In this document: piece after piece, positions 37,887 through 46,164 of the stretch | Layout: every line of letters begins with the position of its first letter | How positions within the stretch are numbered: the first letter of the stretch is position 1 | Assembly (NCBI RefSeq): GCF_031583065.1 | Contig: NZ_CP134053.1 | Coordinates: 1-64,000 of the forward strand | Length of the DNA stretch: 64,000 bases | Reading direction: 5' to 3' | Source: Streptomyces sp. CGMCC 4.7035 | GTDB taxonomy: Bacteria; Actinomycetota; Actinomycetes; Streptomycetales; Streptomycetaceae | The notes under the pieces: generated by a model | The model's input: only the letters and a program-made list of their open reading frames with translations | Told to the model about the DNA's origin: nothing | Database searches by the model: none | Translations under genes and position numbers: made by a program

Positions 37887-39026
37887 TCATCCCAGTGGAT
37901 GCGCCGCGAGCAGGTCTCCCAGTGCTTCTTCGTGCGCTGCCGCGGGGCCGAGCGAGAGTTCCAGGTGTTTGGCCCAGGCGTGGTACCGGTGCAGCGAGTA
38001 GTCGGTGTCGGCGCCGAAGCCTCCGTGCAGATGCTGTGCCGTCTGCACCACGCGCCGTACCCCTTCCGACGCCCAGATCTTCGCCGCGGCCACGTCCCCG
38101 GCCGCCGGCAGCGCACCCGCTGCGCCGGAGCTGATCCGCCAGGCGGCCTGCCAGAGCGTGGCTTCCATGGCGCGCAGGTCGATGTACCGGTCGGCGGCTT
38201 GTACGGCGACGGCCTGGAACGTGGCGACCGGGTGCCCGAACTGCTCCCGTTTGCTGGTGTACTCGCTCGTCATCCGCAGCACGCCTTCGCCGAGGCCCAG
38301 CGCGAGTGCGCACATTCCGGTGGTGAGCAGCAGGCGGAGCCGCTCCCACGCCCCCTCGGCGTCGAGCACGTACCGCTGCGCGATTCGCGCCGACTCCAGT
38401 CGCAGCTCCGTGAGCCGCTCCCCTGTGGTGGAGATCTGCTCGGCCAGGACGACGCCCTCGTGTGTGCGCGACACCAGTACGAGGACGGCACGGCCCGAGT
38501 CGTCGGTGTGTGCCGGTACGAGGACGGCGTCGGCGTTGTACGCCCATGGCACCGCCGTCTGTATTCCGTCCAGTACCCAGGTGCCGTCGCCCTCCCGTCG
38601 TGCGACCACGGCGAGTTCGGCCGGGTCGTGTCCGGTTCGGCCGTGTGCGGCGACCGTGAGTACCCGTTCTCCGCGGGCCGCCCGTGCGAGCAGTTCCTCC
38701 TTCAGTTCGGGGGTGCCGTGGGCCTGTATGGCCACGGCGGCCGCCGTGCTCTCCAGCAGTGGTACGCGTGCCAGTACTTTCGCCGACTCGCGCAGCACCA
38801 GGCACAGGGCGATCGGGTCGAGGCCCGCCCCGCCGTACTCGGCGTCCAGTAGCAGGCTCAGCAGGTCGGCTTCCGCTAGCCGCGTCCACAGCGTCCGGTC
38901 GAAGTCGTCGGCGACGGCCCCCGCTGTCAGCGCGGGGCTGGGCACCCCGTCCGGTGCGACCCCGGCGAACACGGCCTTCGCCGCCTCGACCGCCGCCTGC
39001 TGCTCCTCGCTGAAGGTGAAGTCCAC
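37887..39026 (-). CDS. Acyl-CoA dehydrogenase (FadE-type)
   Basis: 379 residues, starting MDFTFSEEQQAAVEAAKAVF. The N-terminal and middle domains show YGGAGLDPIALCLVLRESAK, and the C-terminal helical domain has GHPVATFQAVAVQAADRYID and QHLHGGFGADTDYSLHRYHA, typical of acyl-CoA dehydrogenases. It oxidises an acyl-CoA to the enoyl-CoA using FAD. The KstR-like palindrome 46 bases before its start points to a steroid or lipid substrate. The glutamate base cannot be fixed from sequence alone. CAGGAGGAC is the ribosome site. Confidence 0.9.
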   Translation of the reverse strand: MDFTFSEEQQAAVEAAKAVFAGVAPDGVPSPALTAGAVADDFDRTLWTRLAEADLLSLLLDAEYGGAGLDPIALCLVLRESAKVLARVPLLESTAAAVAIQAHGTPELKEELLARAARGERVLTVAAHGRTGHDPAELAVVARREGDGTWVLDGIQTAVPWAYNADAVLVPAHTDDSGRAVLVLVSRTHEGVVLAEQISTTGERLTELRLESARIAQRYVLDAEGAWERLRLLLTTGMCALALGLGEGVLRMTSEYTSKREQFGHPVATFQAVAVQAADRYIDLRAMEATLWQAAWRISSGAAGALPAAGDVAAAKIWASEGVRRVVQTAQHLHGGFGADTDYSLHRYHAWAKHLELSLGPAAAHEEALGDLLAAHPLG

Positions 39027-39055
39027 GGCCTGTCCTCCTGGCGGATCCGCTGATC

Positions 39056-39085
39056 TGACGGAGCGTCAAGATAGAACAGGTTCTA
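39056..39085 (-). promoter_or_regulatory. KstR-like operator and a second dyad before the acyl-CoA dehydrogenase
   Basis: TAGAACAGGTTCTA (39072-39085) has perfect 6-bp arms with a 2-base spacer and fits the actinobacterial KstR consensus TNNAACNNGTTNNA. A second dyad, TGACG-GAG-CGTCA (39056-39068), lies between it and the start codon at 39026. KstR is a TetR repressor of sterol and lipid catabolism. The KstR gene itself is not in this window. Confidence 0.65.
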
Positions 39086-39177
39086 GAAGAAGGGAACGGC
39101 CCGTCGACATGCGCCGACAAGGGAACCGTCGGCCGGCATCTGCCGGCCGAAGCTCCCACTCACCGGCCGAAGCCCGC

Positions 39178-40242
39178 TCACCGGTCGAAGTCCAGCTCCA
39201 CCTGCTCCGTGACCGGATGCGACTGGCACGCCAGGACGTACCCGGCATCCGTCTCCTCCGGTTCCAGCGCGAAGTTGCGGTCCATCCTGACCTCGCCCGA
39301 GACCAGGAAGGCTCTGCAGGTCCCGCACACCCCGCCCTTGCAGGCATAGGGGGCGTCGGGCCGGTTGCGCAGCACCGTCTCCAGGAGCGACTCGCCGTCC
39401 TGGACCGGCCAGGTCCCGCCGCGTCCGTCGAGCCGCGCGGTCACCGTGCTGTGCGCGGGGGCCGGTACGGACGATGTGGCCGGGGCTCCGTCGTCCACGT
39501 GGAAGATCTCCTCGTGGATACGCGTTCGCGGCACCCCGAGGCCGCGCAGCGCCCGCTCCGCCGACTGCACCAGGCCGAACGGTCCGCACAGGAACCAGCC
39601 CGCGACCTTCTCCACCGGCAGCAGCGTGGGCAGCAGTCCGGACAGCCGCTCCCGGTCGAGCCGCCCGGACGGCAGTCCTGCCTGCTGCTCCTCCCGGGAG
39701 AGCACTGTGACCAGCTGGAACCGCTCGGGGAAGCGGTCCTTGAGGTCGGCGACGTCGTCCAGGAACATCGTCGAGGCGGACGTCCGATCGCTGCGTATGA
39801 GGCAGAACCGTGCCAGGGGGTCCCGAGCGAGCAGCGTCGTCACGATCGACAGCACCGGCGTGATCCCGCTGCCGCCCACCACCGCCGCGTACAGCCCGGG
39901 CGAGGGCTCCAGAGTGAACCGTCCGGCCGGCGTCATCACCTCCAGCTCGTCGCCGACGGCGATCTCCTTGAGGGCGTACGTGGAGAAGGCTCCGTCCTCG
40001 ACCAGCCGCACCCCGACGCGCAGCGTGCGCGGCCCCTCCTCGTCCGGCGCCGGGGCGGGGGAGCAGATCGAGTAGGTGCGCCGTATCTCCGTGCCGTCGA
40101 CGGTGCGGCGCAGGGCGAGGTGCTGACCGGGCGCGTGACGGTACTCCTCGCGCAGTGCGGGCGGCACGGTGAAGGTCAGGGCCACCGAGTCGTCGGTGAG
40201 CCGGTCCACCGCGGCCACCGGGAGCGCGTGGAAGCGGGCCAT
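39178..40242 (-). CDS. paaE: Phenylacetyl-CoA epoxidase reductase PaaE
   Basis: 354 residues from ATG 40242. An FAD/NAD(P)-binding reductase domain (APGQHLALRRT, RTYSICSPA, GGSGITPVLSI, FLCGPFGLV) is joined to a C-terminal plant-type 2Fe-2S ferredoxin whose Cys are in CKGGVCGTCRAFL and the later VLACQSHP. It passes electrons from NADPH to the diiron centre in PaaA. The start overlaps the paaD stop (TGATG). Last gene of paaABCDE. Confidence 0.95.
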   Translation of the reverse strand: MARFHALPVAAVDRLTDDSVALTFTVPPALREEYRHAPGQHLALRRTVDGTEIRRTYSICSPAPAPDEEGPRTLRVGVRLVEDGAFSTYALKEIAVGDELEVMTPAGRFTLEPSPGLYAAVVGGSGITPVLSIVTTLLARDPLARFCLIRSDRTSASTMFLDDVADLKDRFPERFQLVTVLSREEQQAGLPSGRLDRERLSGLLPTLLPVEKVAGWFLCGPFGLVQSAERALRGLGVPRTRIHEEIFHVDDGAPATSSVPAPAHSTVTARLDGRGGTWPVQDGESLLETVLRNRPDAPYACKGGVCGTCRAFLVSGEVRMDRNFALEPEETDAGYVLACQSHPVTEQVELDFDR

Positions 40243-40787
40243 CACAACTCCTTGAAGTGGTCGAACGGCTCGCGGCAGTCCAGGCAGCGGCGCAGCGCTT
40301 TGCACGCGGTGGAGGAGAAACGGCTCAGCAGCTCGGTTTCGGCGGACCCGCAGTAGGGGCAGCGTACGGGGCCGTCCGGCTCGGGGGAGCCGGTGACCTT
40401 ACGCGTCGGCCCCAGCTCCACCGCTACTGGCCCGGACGCCTCCCGCTGCCGTGCGCGTGGCGGGGCTATCCCGAACTCCCGTAGTTTGCGACGGCCTTCG
40501 TCGGAGATGTCGTCCGTCGACCATGCGGGGGCGAGCACCGTGCGCACGACGACCTCGCGTACGCCGTGTTCGTGCAGCACCCGCTCTATGTCCAGGGACA
40601 TCGTTTCGAGCGCGGGGCATCCCGTGTAGGTCGGGGTCAGCTCGACCTCCACCTTGCCCCCGCCGTGCACATGGACCGCTCGCAGGACGCCCAGTTCTTC
40701 CAGGGTCAGCACGGGCAGCTCCGGGTCGGGGACGGAGCCGGCGAGCCGGCGCAGTTCCTCTTCGACGGCCGTGGTTGTCGTCACCAT
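40242..40787 (-). CDS. paaD: Phenylacetyl-CoA epoxidase accessory protein PaaD
   Basis: 181 residues from ATG 40787. The N-terminal DUF59/MIP18 domain (VPDPELPVLTLEELGVLRAV, then TPTYTGCPALE) belongs to iron-sulfur assembly proteins. The C-terminus has a four-Cys site (CPYCGSAETE and then CLDCREPF). PaaD is needed to mature or activate the epoxidase. It overlaps paaC (start inside the paaC end) and paaE. Confidence 0.95.
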   Translation of the reverse strand: MVTTTTAVEEELRRLAGSVPDPELPVLTLEELGVLRAVHVHGGGKVEVELTPTYTGCPALETMSLDIERVLHEHGVREVVVRTVLAPAWSTDDISDEGRRKLREFGIAPPRARQREASGPVAVELGPTRKVTGSPEPDGPVRCPYCGSAETELLSRFSSTACKALRRCLDCREPFDHFKEL

Positions 40788-41500
40788 GACGCCCCCGGGT
40801 GGCTGCGGTGCAGATGCTGCATTTCTGCGAGCATCCGCCCGAAGGGTTCGGTGTGCAGGCCCTGCCGTCCGGCGCCCGCCGTCCATGCCCCCGACTGTGG
40901 TCCCTCGGGGACCTCCAGGGTGGCCCGGCGCAGCACGTCGCCCACCGACTCGCGCCAGGCGGCCTGCATCCCCGCCCAGTCGACGTCCACGCCCTCGACC
41001 GGCTGGAACATCTCCCCCGTGAACCGCCACAGCGCCTCGCACGCGCGCCGCATCCGCTCATGGCTCATGTCCGTGCCGTCGCCGAGCCGTAGCGTCCACT
41101 GCTCGGCGTGGTCCTGGTGGTAGGTGACTTCCTTGACCGCCTTGGCCGCAAGGCCGGAGAACTCGCCCTCCCCTGCGGCCAGTTGGCTGTAGAGCAGCCG
41201 CTGGTAGGTGGAGAAGTACAGCTGGCGGGCGATCGTGTGCGCGAAGTCGCCGTTCGGCTGTTCCACCAGTTGCAGGTTGCGGAAGGCGCGCTCCTCGCGC
41301 AGGTAGGCCAGCTCGTCCTCGTCACCCGCCATGGACAGCAGCACCCGGGCCTGGCCCAGCAGGTCCAGTGCGATGTTGGCGAGGGCGACGTCCTCCTCGA
41401 GCACCGGCGCGTGGCCCGCCCACTCCCCCAGGCGGTGCGAGAGCACCAGGGCGTCGTCGCCGAGGGCCAGGGCGGCCGCGGTGTGCACCGTGACGGTCAC
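40781..41500 (-). CDS. paaC: Phenylacetyl-CoA epoxidase structural subunit PaaC
   Basis: 239 residues from GTG 41500 (MTVTVHTAAALALGDDALVL). A ferritin-like helical protein: SHRLGEWAGHAPVLEEDVAL, ARQLYFSTYQRLLYSQLAAG and KEVTYHQDHAEQWTLRLGDG. It pairs with PaaA as the non-catalytic subunit of the epoxidase core. Its GTG overlaps the paaB stop (GTGA), and its stop lies 4 bases inside paaD. Confidence 0.95.
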   Translation of the reverse strand: MTVTVHTAAALALGDDALVLSHRLGEWAGHAPVLEEDVALANIALDLLGQARVLLSMAGDEDELAYLREERAFRNLQLVEQPNGDFAHTIARQLYFSTYQRLLYSQLAAGEGEFSGLAAKAVKEVTYHQDHAEQWTLRLGDGTDMSHERMRRACEALWRFTGEMFQPVEGVDVDWAGMQAAWRESVGDVLRRATLEVPEGPQSGAWTAGAGRQGLHTEPFGRMLAEMQHLHRSHPGASW

Positions 41501-41784
41501 AGGTGCTTCACCCCCTCCGGGATCTCGTAGAACGTCGGGTGCCGATAGGGCTTGTCGGCGGCCGGCTCGAAGAACGGGTCCTTCTCGTCCGGCGAGGACG
41601 CGGTGATCGCCGCGGACGGCACGACCCAGATCGAGACGCCCTCGCCGCGCCGGGTGTACAGATCTCGCGCGTTGCGCAGGGCCAGCTCCGCGTCCGGGGC
41701 GTGCAGACTGCCCGCGTGGGTGTGCGAGAGTCCGCGTCGCGAGCGCACGAAGACCTCCCACAGGGGCCACTCTTCGGTCGTCAT
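41497..41784 (-). CDS. paaB: Phenylacetyl-CoA epoxidase subunit PaaB
   Basis: 95 residues from ATG 41784, with GGGGAGGC at proper spacing; GTG 41790 is possible but the spacing is poor. The whole PaaB family motif is present: WPLWEVFVRSRRGLSHTHAG, then LRNARDLYTRRGEGVSIWVV. It bridges the PaaAC heterodimers. Confidence 0.95.
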   Translation of the reverse strand: MTTEEWPLWEVFVRSRRGLSHTHAGSLHAPDAELALRNARDLYTRRGEGVSIWVVPSAAITASSPDEKDPFFEPAADKPYRHPTFYEIPEGVKHL

Positions 41785-41786
41785 CC

Positions 41787-42842
41787 TCACGCCTCCCCGT
41801 TCTCGCCGGCCTGGTGTGCCGACGCTCCACCGACCGTGCCGGCGTGCCCGTCGGCCGCCCGCGTCCCGTCGCTGTGCTTCGCCGCGTACGCCGCGGCCGC
41901 CTCCCGTACCCAGGCGCCCTCGTCATGCGCCCGCCTGCGTTGGGTTATCCGCTGTTCGTTGCAGGGGCCGTTGCCCTTGAGGACTTCCCAGAACTCTGTC
42001 CAGTCGATGGGGCCGAAGTCGTAGTGCACCCGCTCCTCGTTCCACCGCAGCTGCGGGTCGGGGAGGGTGAGGCCCAGCGACTCCGCCTGGGGGACGCAGA
42101 TGTCCACGAAGCGCTGGCGCAGCTCGTCGTTCGAGTGACGCTTGATCTTCCAGGCCATCGACTGCGCGGAGTGCGCCGACTCGTCGTCGGGCGGACCGAA
42201 CATCATCAGGGAGGGCCACCACCAGCGGTCCACCGCGTCCTGCGCCATGGCGTGCTGCTCCGGTGTGCCCCGGCTGAGGGCCAGCAGCAGCTCGTAGCCC
42301 TGACGCTGGTGGAAGGACTCCTCCTTGCAGATGCGGACCATCGCGCGTGCGTATGGGCCGTAGGAACAGCGGCACAGAGGCACCTGGTTGGTGATCGCGG
42401 CGCCGTCCACGAGCCAGCCGATGGCGCCGACGTCTGCCCAGGTCAGCGTGGGGTAGTTGAAGATCGACGAATACTTCTGGCGGCCCGTGTGCAGCTTGTC
42501 GAGCAGCTCGTCGCGGCTTGTGCCGAGTGTTTCCGCCGCGCTGTACAGATACAGCCCGTGGCCCGCTTCGTCCTGGACCTTGGCCATCAGGATCGCCTTG
42601 CGGCGCAGTGAGGGAGCGCGCGTGATCCAGTTGGCCTCAGGCTGCATGCCGATGATCTCGGAGTGCGCGTGCTGGGCGATCTGCCGGATCAGGGTGGCGC
42701 GGTAGGCGTCGGGCATCCAGTCGCGCGGTTCGATGCGCTCGTCGGCCGCGACGGCGGCGTCGAAGACGGCCTCGTATGCCGCCGCGTCGGCGTCTGCCGT
42801 GCCGTCCGCGCGGGCCGTCCGGTGCGCTGCTGCTGTCGCCAT
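41787..42842 (-). CDS. paaA: Phenylacetyl-CoA epoxidase catalytic subunit PaaA
   Basis: 351 residues from ATG 42842, preceded by GAGGGGGACC. A diiron ferritin-like oxygenase that adds oxygen to phenylacetyl-CoA to give the 1,2-epoxide. Metal-ligand stretches are [20 protein letters not shown] and the later [15 protein letters not shown], each carrying Glu and His. The C-terminal tail (after about 320) is low-complexity Ala/Gly-rich. First gene of the operon, with a TetR-type operator 33 bases upstream. Confidence 0.96.
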   Translation of the reverse strand: MATAAAHRTARADGTADADAAAYEAVFDAAVAADERIEPRDWMPDAYRATLIRQIAQHAHSEIIGMQPEANWITRAPSLRRKAILMAKVQDEAGHGLYLYSAAETLGTSRDELLDKLHTGRQKYSSIFNYPTLTWADVGAIGWLVDGAAITNQVPLCRCSYGPYARAMVRICKEESFHQRQGYELLLALSRGTPEQHAMAQDAVDRWWWPSLMMFGPPDDESAHSAQSMAWKIKRHSNDELRQRFVDICVPQAESLGLTLPDPQLRWNEERVHYDFGPIDWTEFWEVLKGNGPCNEQRITQRRRAHDEGAWVREAAAAYAAKHSDGTRAADGHAGTVGGASAHQAGENGEA

Positions 42843-42874
42843 GCGGTCCCCCTCGACCACTCACCCGTCTCCCG

Positions 42875-42888
42875 ACCGATCGTTCGGT
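42875..42888 (-). promoter_or_regulatory. Operator ACCGA-N4-TCGGT upstream of paaA (site 1)
   Basis: ACCGATCGTTCGGT is the exact reverse complement of the site between paaN and the hydroxyacyl-CoA dehydrogenase. The shared stretch extends to ACCGAACGATCGGTCGGGA in that orientation. It lies 33 bases before the paaA start and fits the actinobacterial PaaR core ACCGNNCGNNCGGT. Confidence 0.75.
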
Positions 42889-42933
42889 CCGGTCGATTCA
42901 ATGGTGTGCCGAGCCGCGTAGGGTGTCAACCGC

Positions 42934-42942
42934 TGTGGATAA
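42934..42942 (-). promoter_or_regulatory. Isolated DnaA box near paaA
   Basis: TGTGGATAA, a perfect box (TTATCCACA on the minus strand), between paaA and the DUF5819 gene. Function untested. Confidence 0.4.
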
Positions 42943-43131
42943 CCTCCGGCCGCTGTCCGGCCGCTGTGCCGATTGGGCTGTGCGGTGCGGGCGGTCCTGA
43001 GTACCGTTCCGGTGCGAACGTCGCTGTGTGCTGCGAACGGGTGATGCGGCCCGCGGCGGGGACGGCAGGTGGACCCGGGTCGGCGGCAGGGAAACGGCAC
43101 CGGGACACGCAGGTTCGGGAGACGGGGCGGG

Positions 43132-44040
43132 ATGGACGCGTACGACGAGGGACCGGACGCTCGGCGGGAGCGGCCGGGCGGTTCTGACGATCCGGCGCTC
43201 CCGCTGCCCGTGGGCGTATCGAGGGACGTACCGGGGGATCCGGCTCCGCAGGAGGCAGCCGGGCCGCGGGACAAGGGTGGTCCCGGCCCGGACCCGGCGG
43301 CCCTGCCCGCCGTCGCCACTTCCCCGGAGCCCGGCGGCGCCGGTCGGCCGGCCCCCGAGGTGACCGCCTCCCCTCAGTCGCCCTCCGCTCCGCGCACCGG
43401 CATAGCCGCCCTCTCCCCGCGCTACCAGATCCCCGCCGCGCTGGCGCTCGCGGTAGTCGCCCTGACCGCCTGTGTGCACCTCGGGATGGTGTTCCTGCAC
43501 GTCGCGCCGTCGAACACCCTCACCAAGGCGCACGGCAAGACGATCGACGATTGGATCTACCCCGAGTTCGAGCAGAACTGGAAGCTGTTCGCGCCCAACC
43601 CGCTCCAGCAGAACATCAACGTCCAGGTCCGTGCCGAGGTGCTCACCGGGGACGGCGGTGTGCGGACGACCGGCTGGTACGACCTTTCCGCGCTCGACGG
43701 CGCCGCCATCCACGGCAATCCGCTGCCGAGCCACACGCGGCAGAACGAACTGCGCCGTGCCTGGGACTTCTATGTCGCCTCGCACGACGGCGAGAACCGG
43801 CCCGCGGGGCTGCGCGGCGCCCTGTCCGCGGACTATCTGCGCCGCGTGGCGGTGCTGCGCCTCGGCCGCGAGCACGCGGCCGGCCGCGGCGAGACCATCG
43901 ATCGCGTCCAGGTGCGCACCCGCATCTCCAACGTGCGGCCCCCGAAGTGGAGCGCGGAGCGGGTCTCCACCACGCCCGTGTACCGCCAGTTGCCCTGGTG
44001 GTCGCTGTCGAAGAGCGAGCAGGCGGGAGTGGGCGCCTGA
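43132..44040 (+). CDS. DUF5819 membrane protein
   Basis: 302 residues from ATG 43132 with GGGGCGGG upstream. A disordered Pro/Ala/Asp-rich N-terminus (to about 100) leads to one membrane helix (LALAVVALTACVHLGMVFLH) and an extracellular domain containing DDWIYPEFEQNWKLFAPNP and GWYDLSALDGAAIHGNPLPS. The WKLFAPNP motif is characteristic of DUF5819. Its stop overlaps the ATG of the HTTM gene (TGATG), so they form a coupled pair. The function is unknown. Confidence 0.85.
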   Translation: MDAYDEGPDARRERPGGSDDPALPLPVGVSRDVPGDPAPQEAAGPRDKGGPGPDPAALPAVATSPEPGGAGRPAPEVTASPQSPSAPRTGIAALSPRYQIPAALALAVVALTACVHLGMVFLHVAPSNTLTKAHGKTIDDWIYPEFEQNWKLFAPNPLQQNINVQVRAEVLTGDGGVRTTGWYDLSALDGAAIHGNPLPSHTRQNELRRAWDFYVASHDGENRPAGLRGALSADYLRRVAVLRLGREHAAGRGETIDRVQVRTRISNVRPPKWSAERVSTTPVYRQLPWWSLSKSEQAGVGA

Positions 44041-45269
44041 TGAACCGCATCACCCTGCGCGTCTCGCGCGGTGTCGCCCGCATCACCGAGGCCGCCCTCG
44101 GCCCGTACCAGACCGCGGTCATCCGCATCGGCTTCGCCACCACCTGGCTGCTGTTCCTGCTGCGTGAGTTCCCCCACCGCCACGAGATGTACGGGCCCGA
44201 CGGACCGTGGAGCTGGGACCTGGCCCAGCGGCTCGTCACGAAGAACCACGCCTTCACGCTCCTGTTGTGGTCCGACAGTCGGGTGTGGTTCGAGGCCGTG
44301 TACGTCCTCGCCGTCCTGTCGAGCGCTCTGCTGCTGGTCGGCTGGCGCACCCGCACGATGTCCGTGCTGTTCATGGTGGGCGTGCTGTCGCTGCAGAACC
44401 GCAGTGTCTTCATGGGTGACGGCGGCGACAACGTCATCCATCTGATGGCGATCTACCTGGTGTTCACGCGTTGCGGGCAGGTGTGGTCGCTGGACGAGCG
44501 GCGCGCCAGGCGCGCCCTCGCGGTACGGGTGTCTGGTGAGCGGCCGGAACCCGACCGGGTGGGACCGGCCCTGTGGGGCGTGCTCGGCCTCGCGCTGGCC
44601 CTGGCGACGGGCTCGGGCCGGATGGGCACCGACTGGCTGATCGTGTTCTGGGCACTGTGGGCCGTGCACGGCCTGTGGTGGTACGTCGGCCGGCGCGCCC
44701 CGTATGGGCAGCCCCGCATCCTGCTGGACGTCGTCGCCAACTTCGTCCACAACGCCGCCCTGCTCGTGATCATGGCCGAGGCGTGTCTGATCTACTCGAC
44801 CGCCGGCTGGTACAAGATCCAGGGCTCGCGATGGCAGGACGGCACCGCGGTCTACTACCCGCTCCACATCGCCTCCTTCTCGCCCTGGCCCGCCCTGTCC
44901 GACCTCCTGGCCTCATACGGCGCGATCGTGCTGCTGGTGACGTACGTGACGGTCGCCGCCCAGGTCGCGTTCCCGTTCACCCTCTTCAACCGGCGCGTGA
45001 AGAACGTCCTGCTGGTGTTCATGATGGCCGAGCACCTGGCGATCGCCGTGGTCCTCGGGCTGCCGTTCTTCTCGCTCGCGATGATCGCCGCGGACGCCGT
45101 GTTCCTGCCGACGTCCTTCCTGCGGCGGCTGGGCGTATGGGCGGCACGCGCGCGTGCACGGCTGATGGCGGGCGGCGCAGGCCGTAGCCGTACGCTGCCC
45201 GGGCCGCGCGGGCAGCGGCCGCCGACCGAGGAGGCGGCCGAACGCCCGCAGGTGAGCTCGACGGCCTGA
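44040..45269 (+). CDS. HTTM-domain membrane protein
   Basis: 409 residues with about eight membrane helices (VIRIGFATTWLLFLLREFPH, VYVLAVLSSALLLVGWRTRT, LMAIYLVFTRCGQVWSLDER, IVLLVTYVTVAAQVAFPFTL and others). HTTM is the membrane half of vitamin-K-dependent gamma-carboxylase-like proteins; this copy lacks a large soluble C-terminal domain, ending in a disordered tail. The segment VFMGDGGDNVIHLMAIYL is the conserved family core. No activity can be claimed. Coupled to the DUF5819 gene. Confidence 0.85.
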   Translation: MNRITLRVSRGVARITEAALGPYQTAVIRIGFATTWLLFLLREFPHRHEMYGPDGPWSWDLAQRLVTKNHAFTLLLWSDSRVWFEAVYVLAVLSSALLLVGWRTRTMSVLFMVGVLSLQNRSVFMGDGGDNVIHLMAIYLVFTRCGQVWSLDERRARRALAVRVSGERPEPDRVGPALWGVLGLALALATGSGRMGTDWLIVFWALWAVHGLWWYVGRRAPYGQPRILLDVVANFVHNAALLVIMAEACLIYSTAGWYKIQGSRWQDGTAVYYPLHIASFSPWPALSDLLASYGAIVLLVTYVTVAAQVAFPFTLFNRRVKNVLLVFMMAEHLAIAVVLGLPFFSLAMIAADAVFLPTSFLRRLGVWAARARARLMAGGAGRSRTLPGPRGQRPPTEEAAERPQVSSTA

Positions 45270-45386
45270 GCCGCACACCGGTCGGCCTCCCCGCCCGAGC
45301 CGCTGCACGCCCGAGCCGCCCGTGGCCCCACGGCCGGCGTCGGGCGCAGAGGCTGCCCGGCCCGCACCGCACGTAGGTTGTATGGC

Positions 45387-46157
45387 ATGACGGATCTGCC
45401 CCGCAGCACGACCGACCCGCTGAGCACCTGGCGCCGGACGGCCGACACCGCCGTCCTGCTCGACGGCTTCCACGCGCTCAAGCACGCGATACGTTTCCAC
45501 GCTCGCGTGCCGGTCGCTGTCACCACCGACCGGCGGGCGGCGCTGACCCTGGCCGAGGAGCTGGCCCCCGATGTACGGGACACCCTGGACACGCTCCTGA
45601 CGCAGGTCCCGGAGGCCACATACCAGGCCCTCGTGCCGCGCCCGCATCCCACCGGGATCGCCGCCCTCGCCGAGCGGCCCGAGCGCGAGGCCAACCTGGA
45701 AGCGCTTCGGCGCACGCCCCGCACCGCCCCCGTCGTCGTCCTCGACAACCCGCGCAATCTGGGCAACGCGGGTGCGGTGATCCGCCTCGCGGCTGGTTTC
45801 GGTGCGACCGGGGTGGTCACGACCGGCACACTCGACCCCTGGCATCCCACGGTCGTCCGTGGCGGGGCAGGGCTTCACTTCGCGACGGCCGTGGAGCGGC
45901 TGACGGTGCCCGAGCTGCCGCCGGGCCCGCTTTTCGCGCTGGACCCGGAGGGCGACGACATCCGCGGGCTGAAGATCCCGGACGACGCCGTGCTCGCGTT
46001 CGGCTCGGAGCGTACCGGTCTGTCGGGCGAACTCCGCGCCCGCACCGACCACCTGGTGTCCCTGCCGATGCGCCCCCAGGTCTCCAGCTACAACCTCGCG
46101 ACCAGTGTGGCCATGACGCTGTACCACTGGAGTGCCACCGGGGGCGCACCCGCCTGA
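45387..46157 (+). CDS. TrmH/SpoU-family RNA 2'-O-methyltransferase
   Basis: 256 residues from ATG 45387. SPOUT motifs are VVLDNPRNLGNAGAVIRLAA (motif 1), LAFGSERTGLSGELRART (motif 2) and SYNLATSVAMTLYHWSA (motif 3), forming the knotted SAM site. It would methylate a ribose in tRNA or rRNA; the target cannot be told from sequence. The gene converges on paaN with 7 bases between stops and appears unrelated to phenylacetate catabolism. Confidence 0.93.
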   Translation: MTDLPRSTTDPLSTWRRTADTAVLLDGFHALKHAIRFHARVPVAVTTDRRAALTLAEELAPDVRDTLDTLLTQVPEATYQALVPRPHPTGIAALAERPEREANLEALRRTPRTAPVVVLDNPRNLGNAGAVIRLAAGFGATGVVTTGTLDPWHPTVVRGGAGLHFATAVERLTVPELPPGPLFALDPEGDDIRGLKIPDDAVLAFGSERTGLSGELRARTDHLVSLPMRPQVSSYNLATSVAMTLYHWSATGGAPA

Positions 46158-46164
46158 GCGGCTT

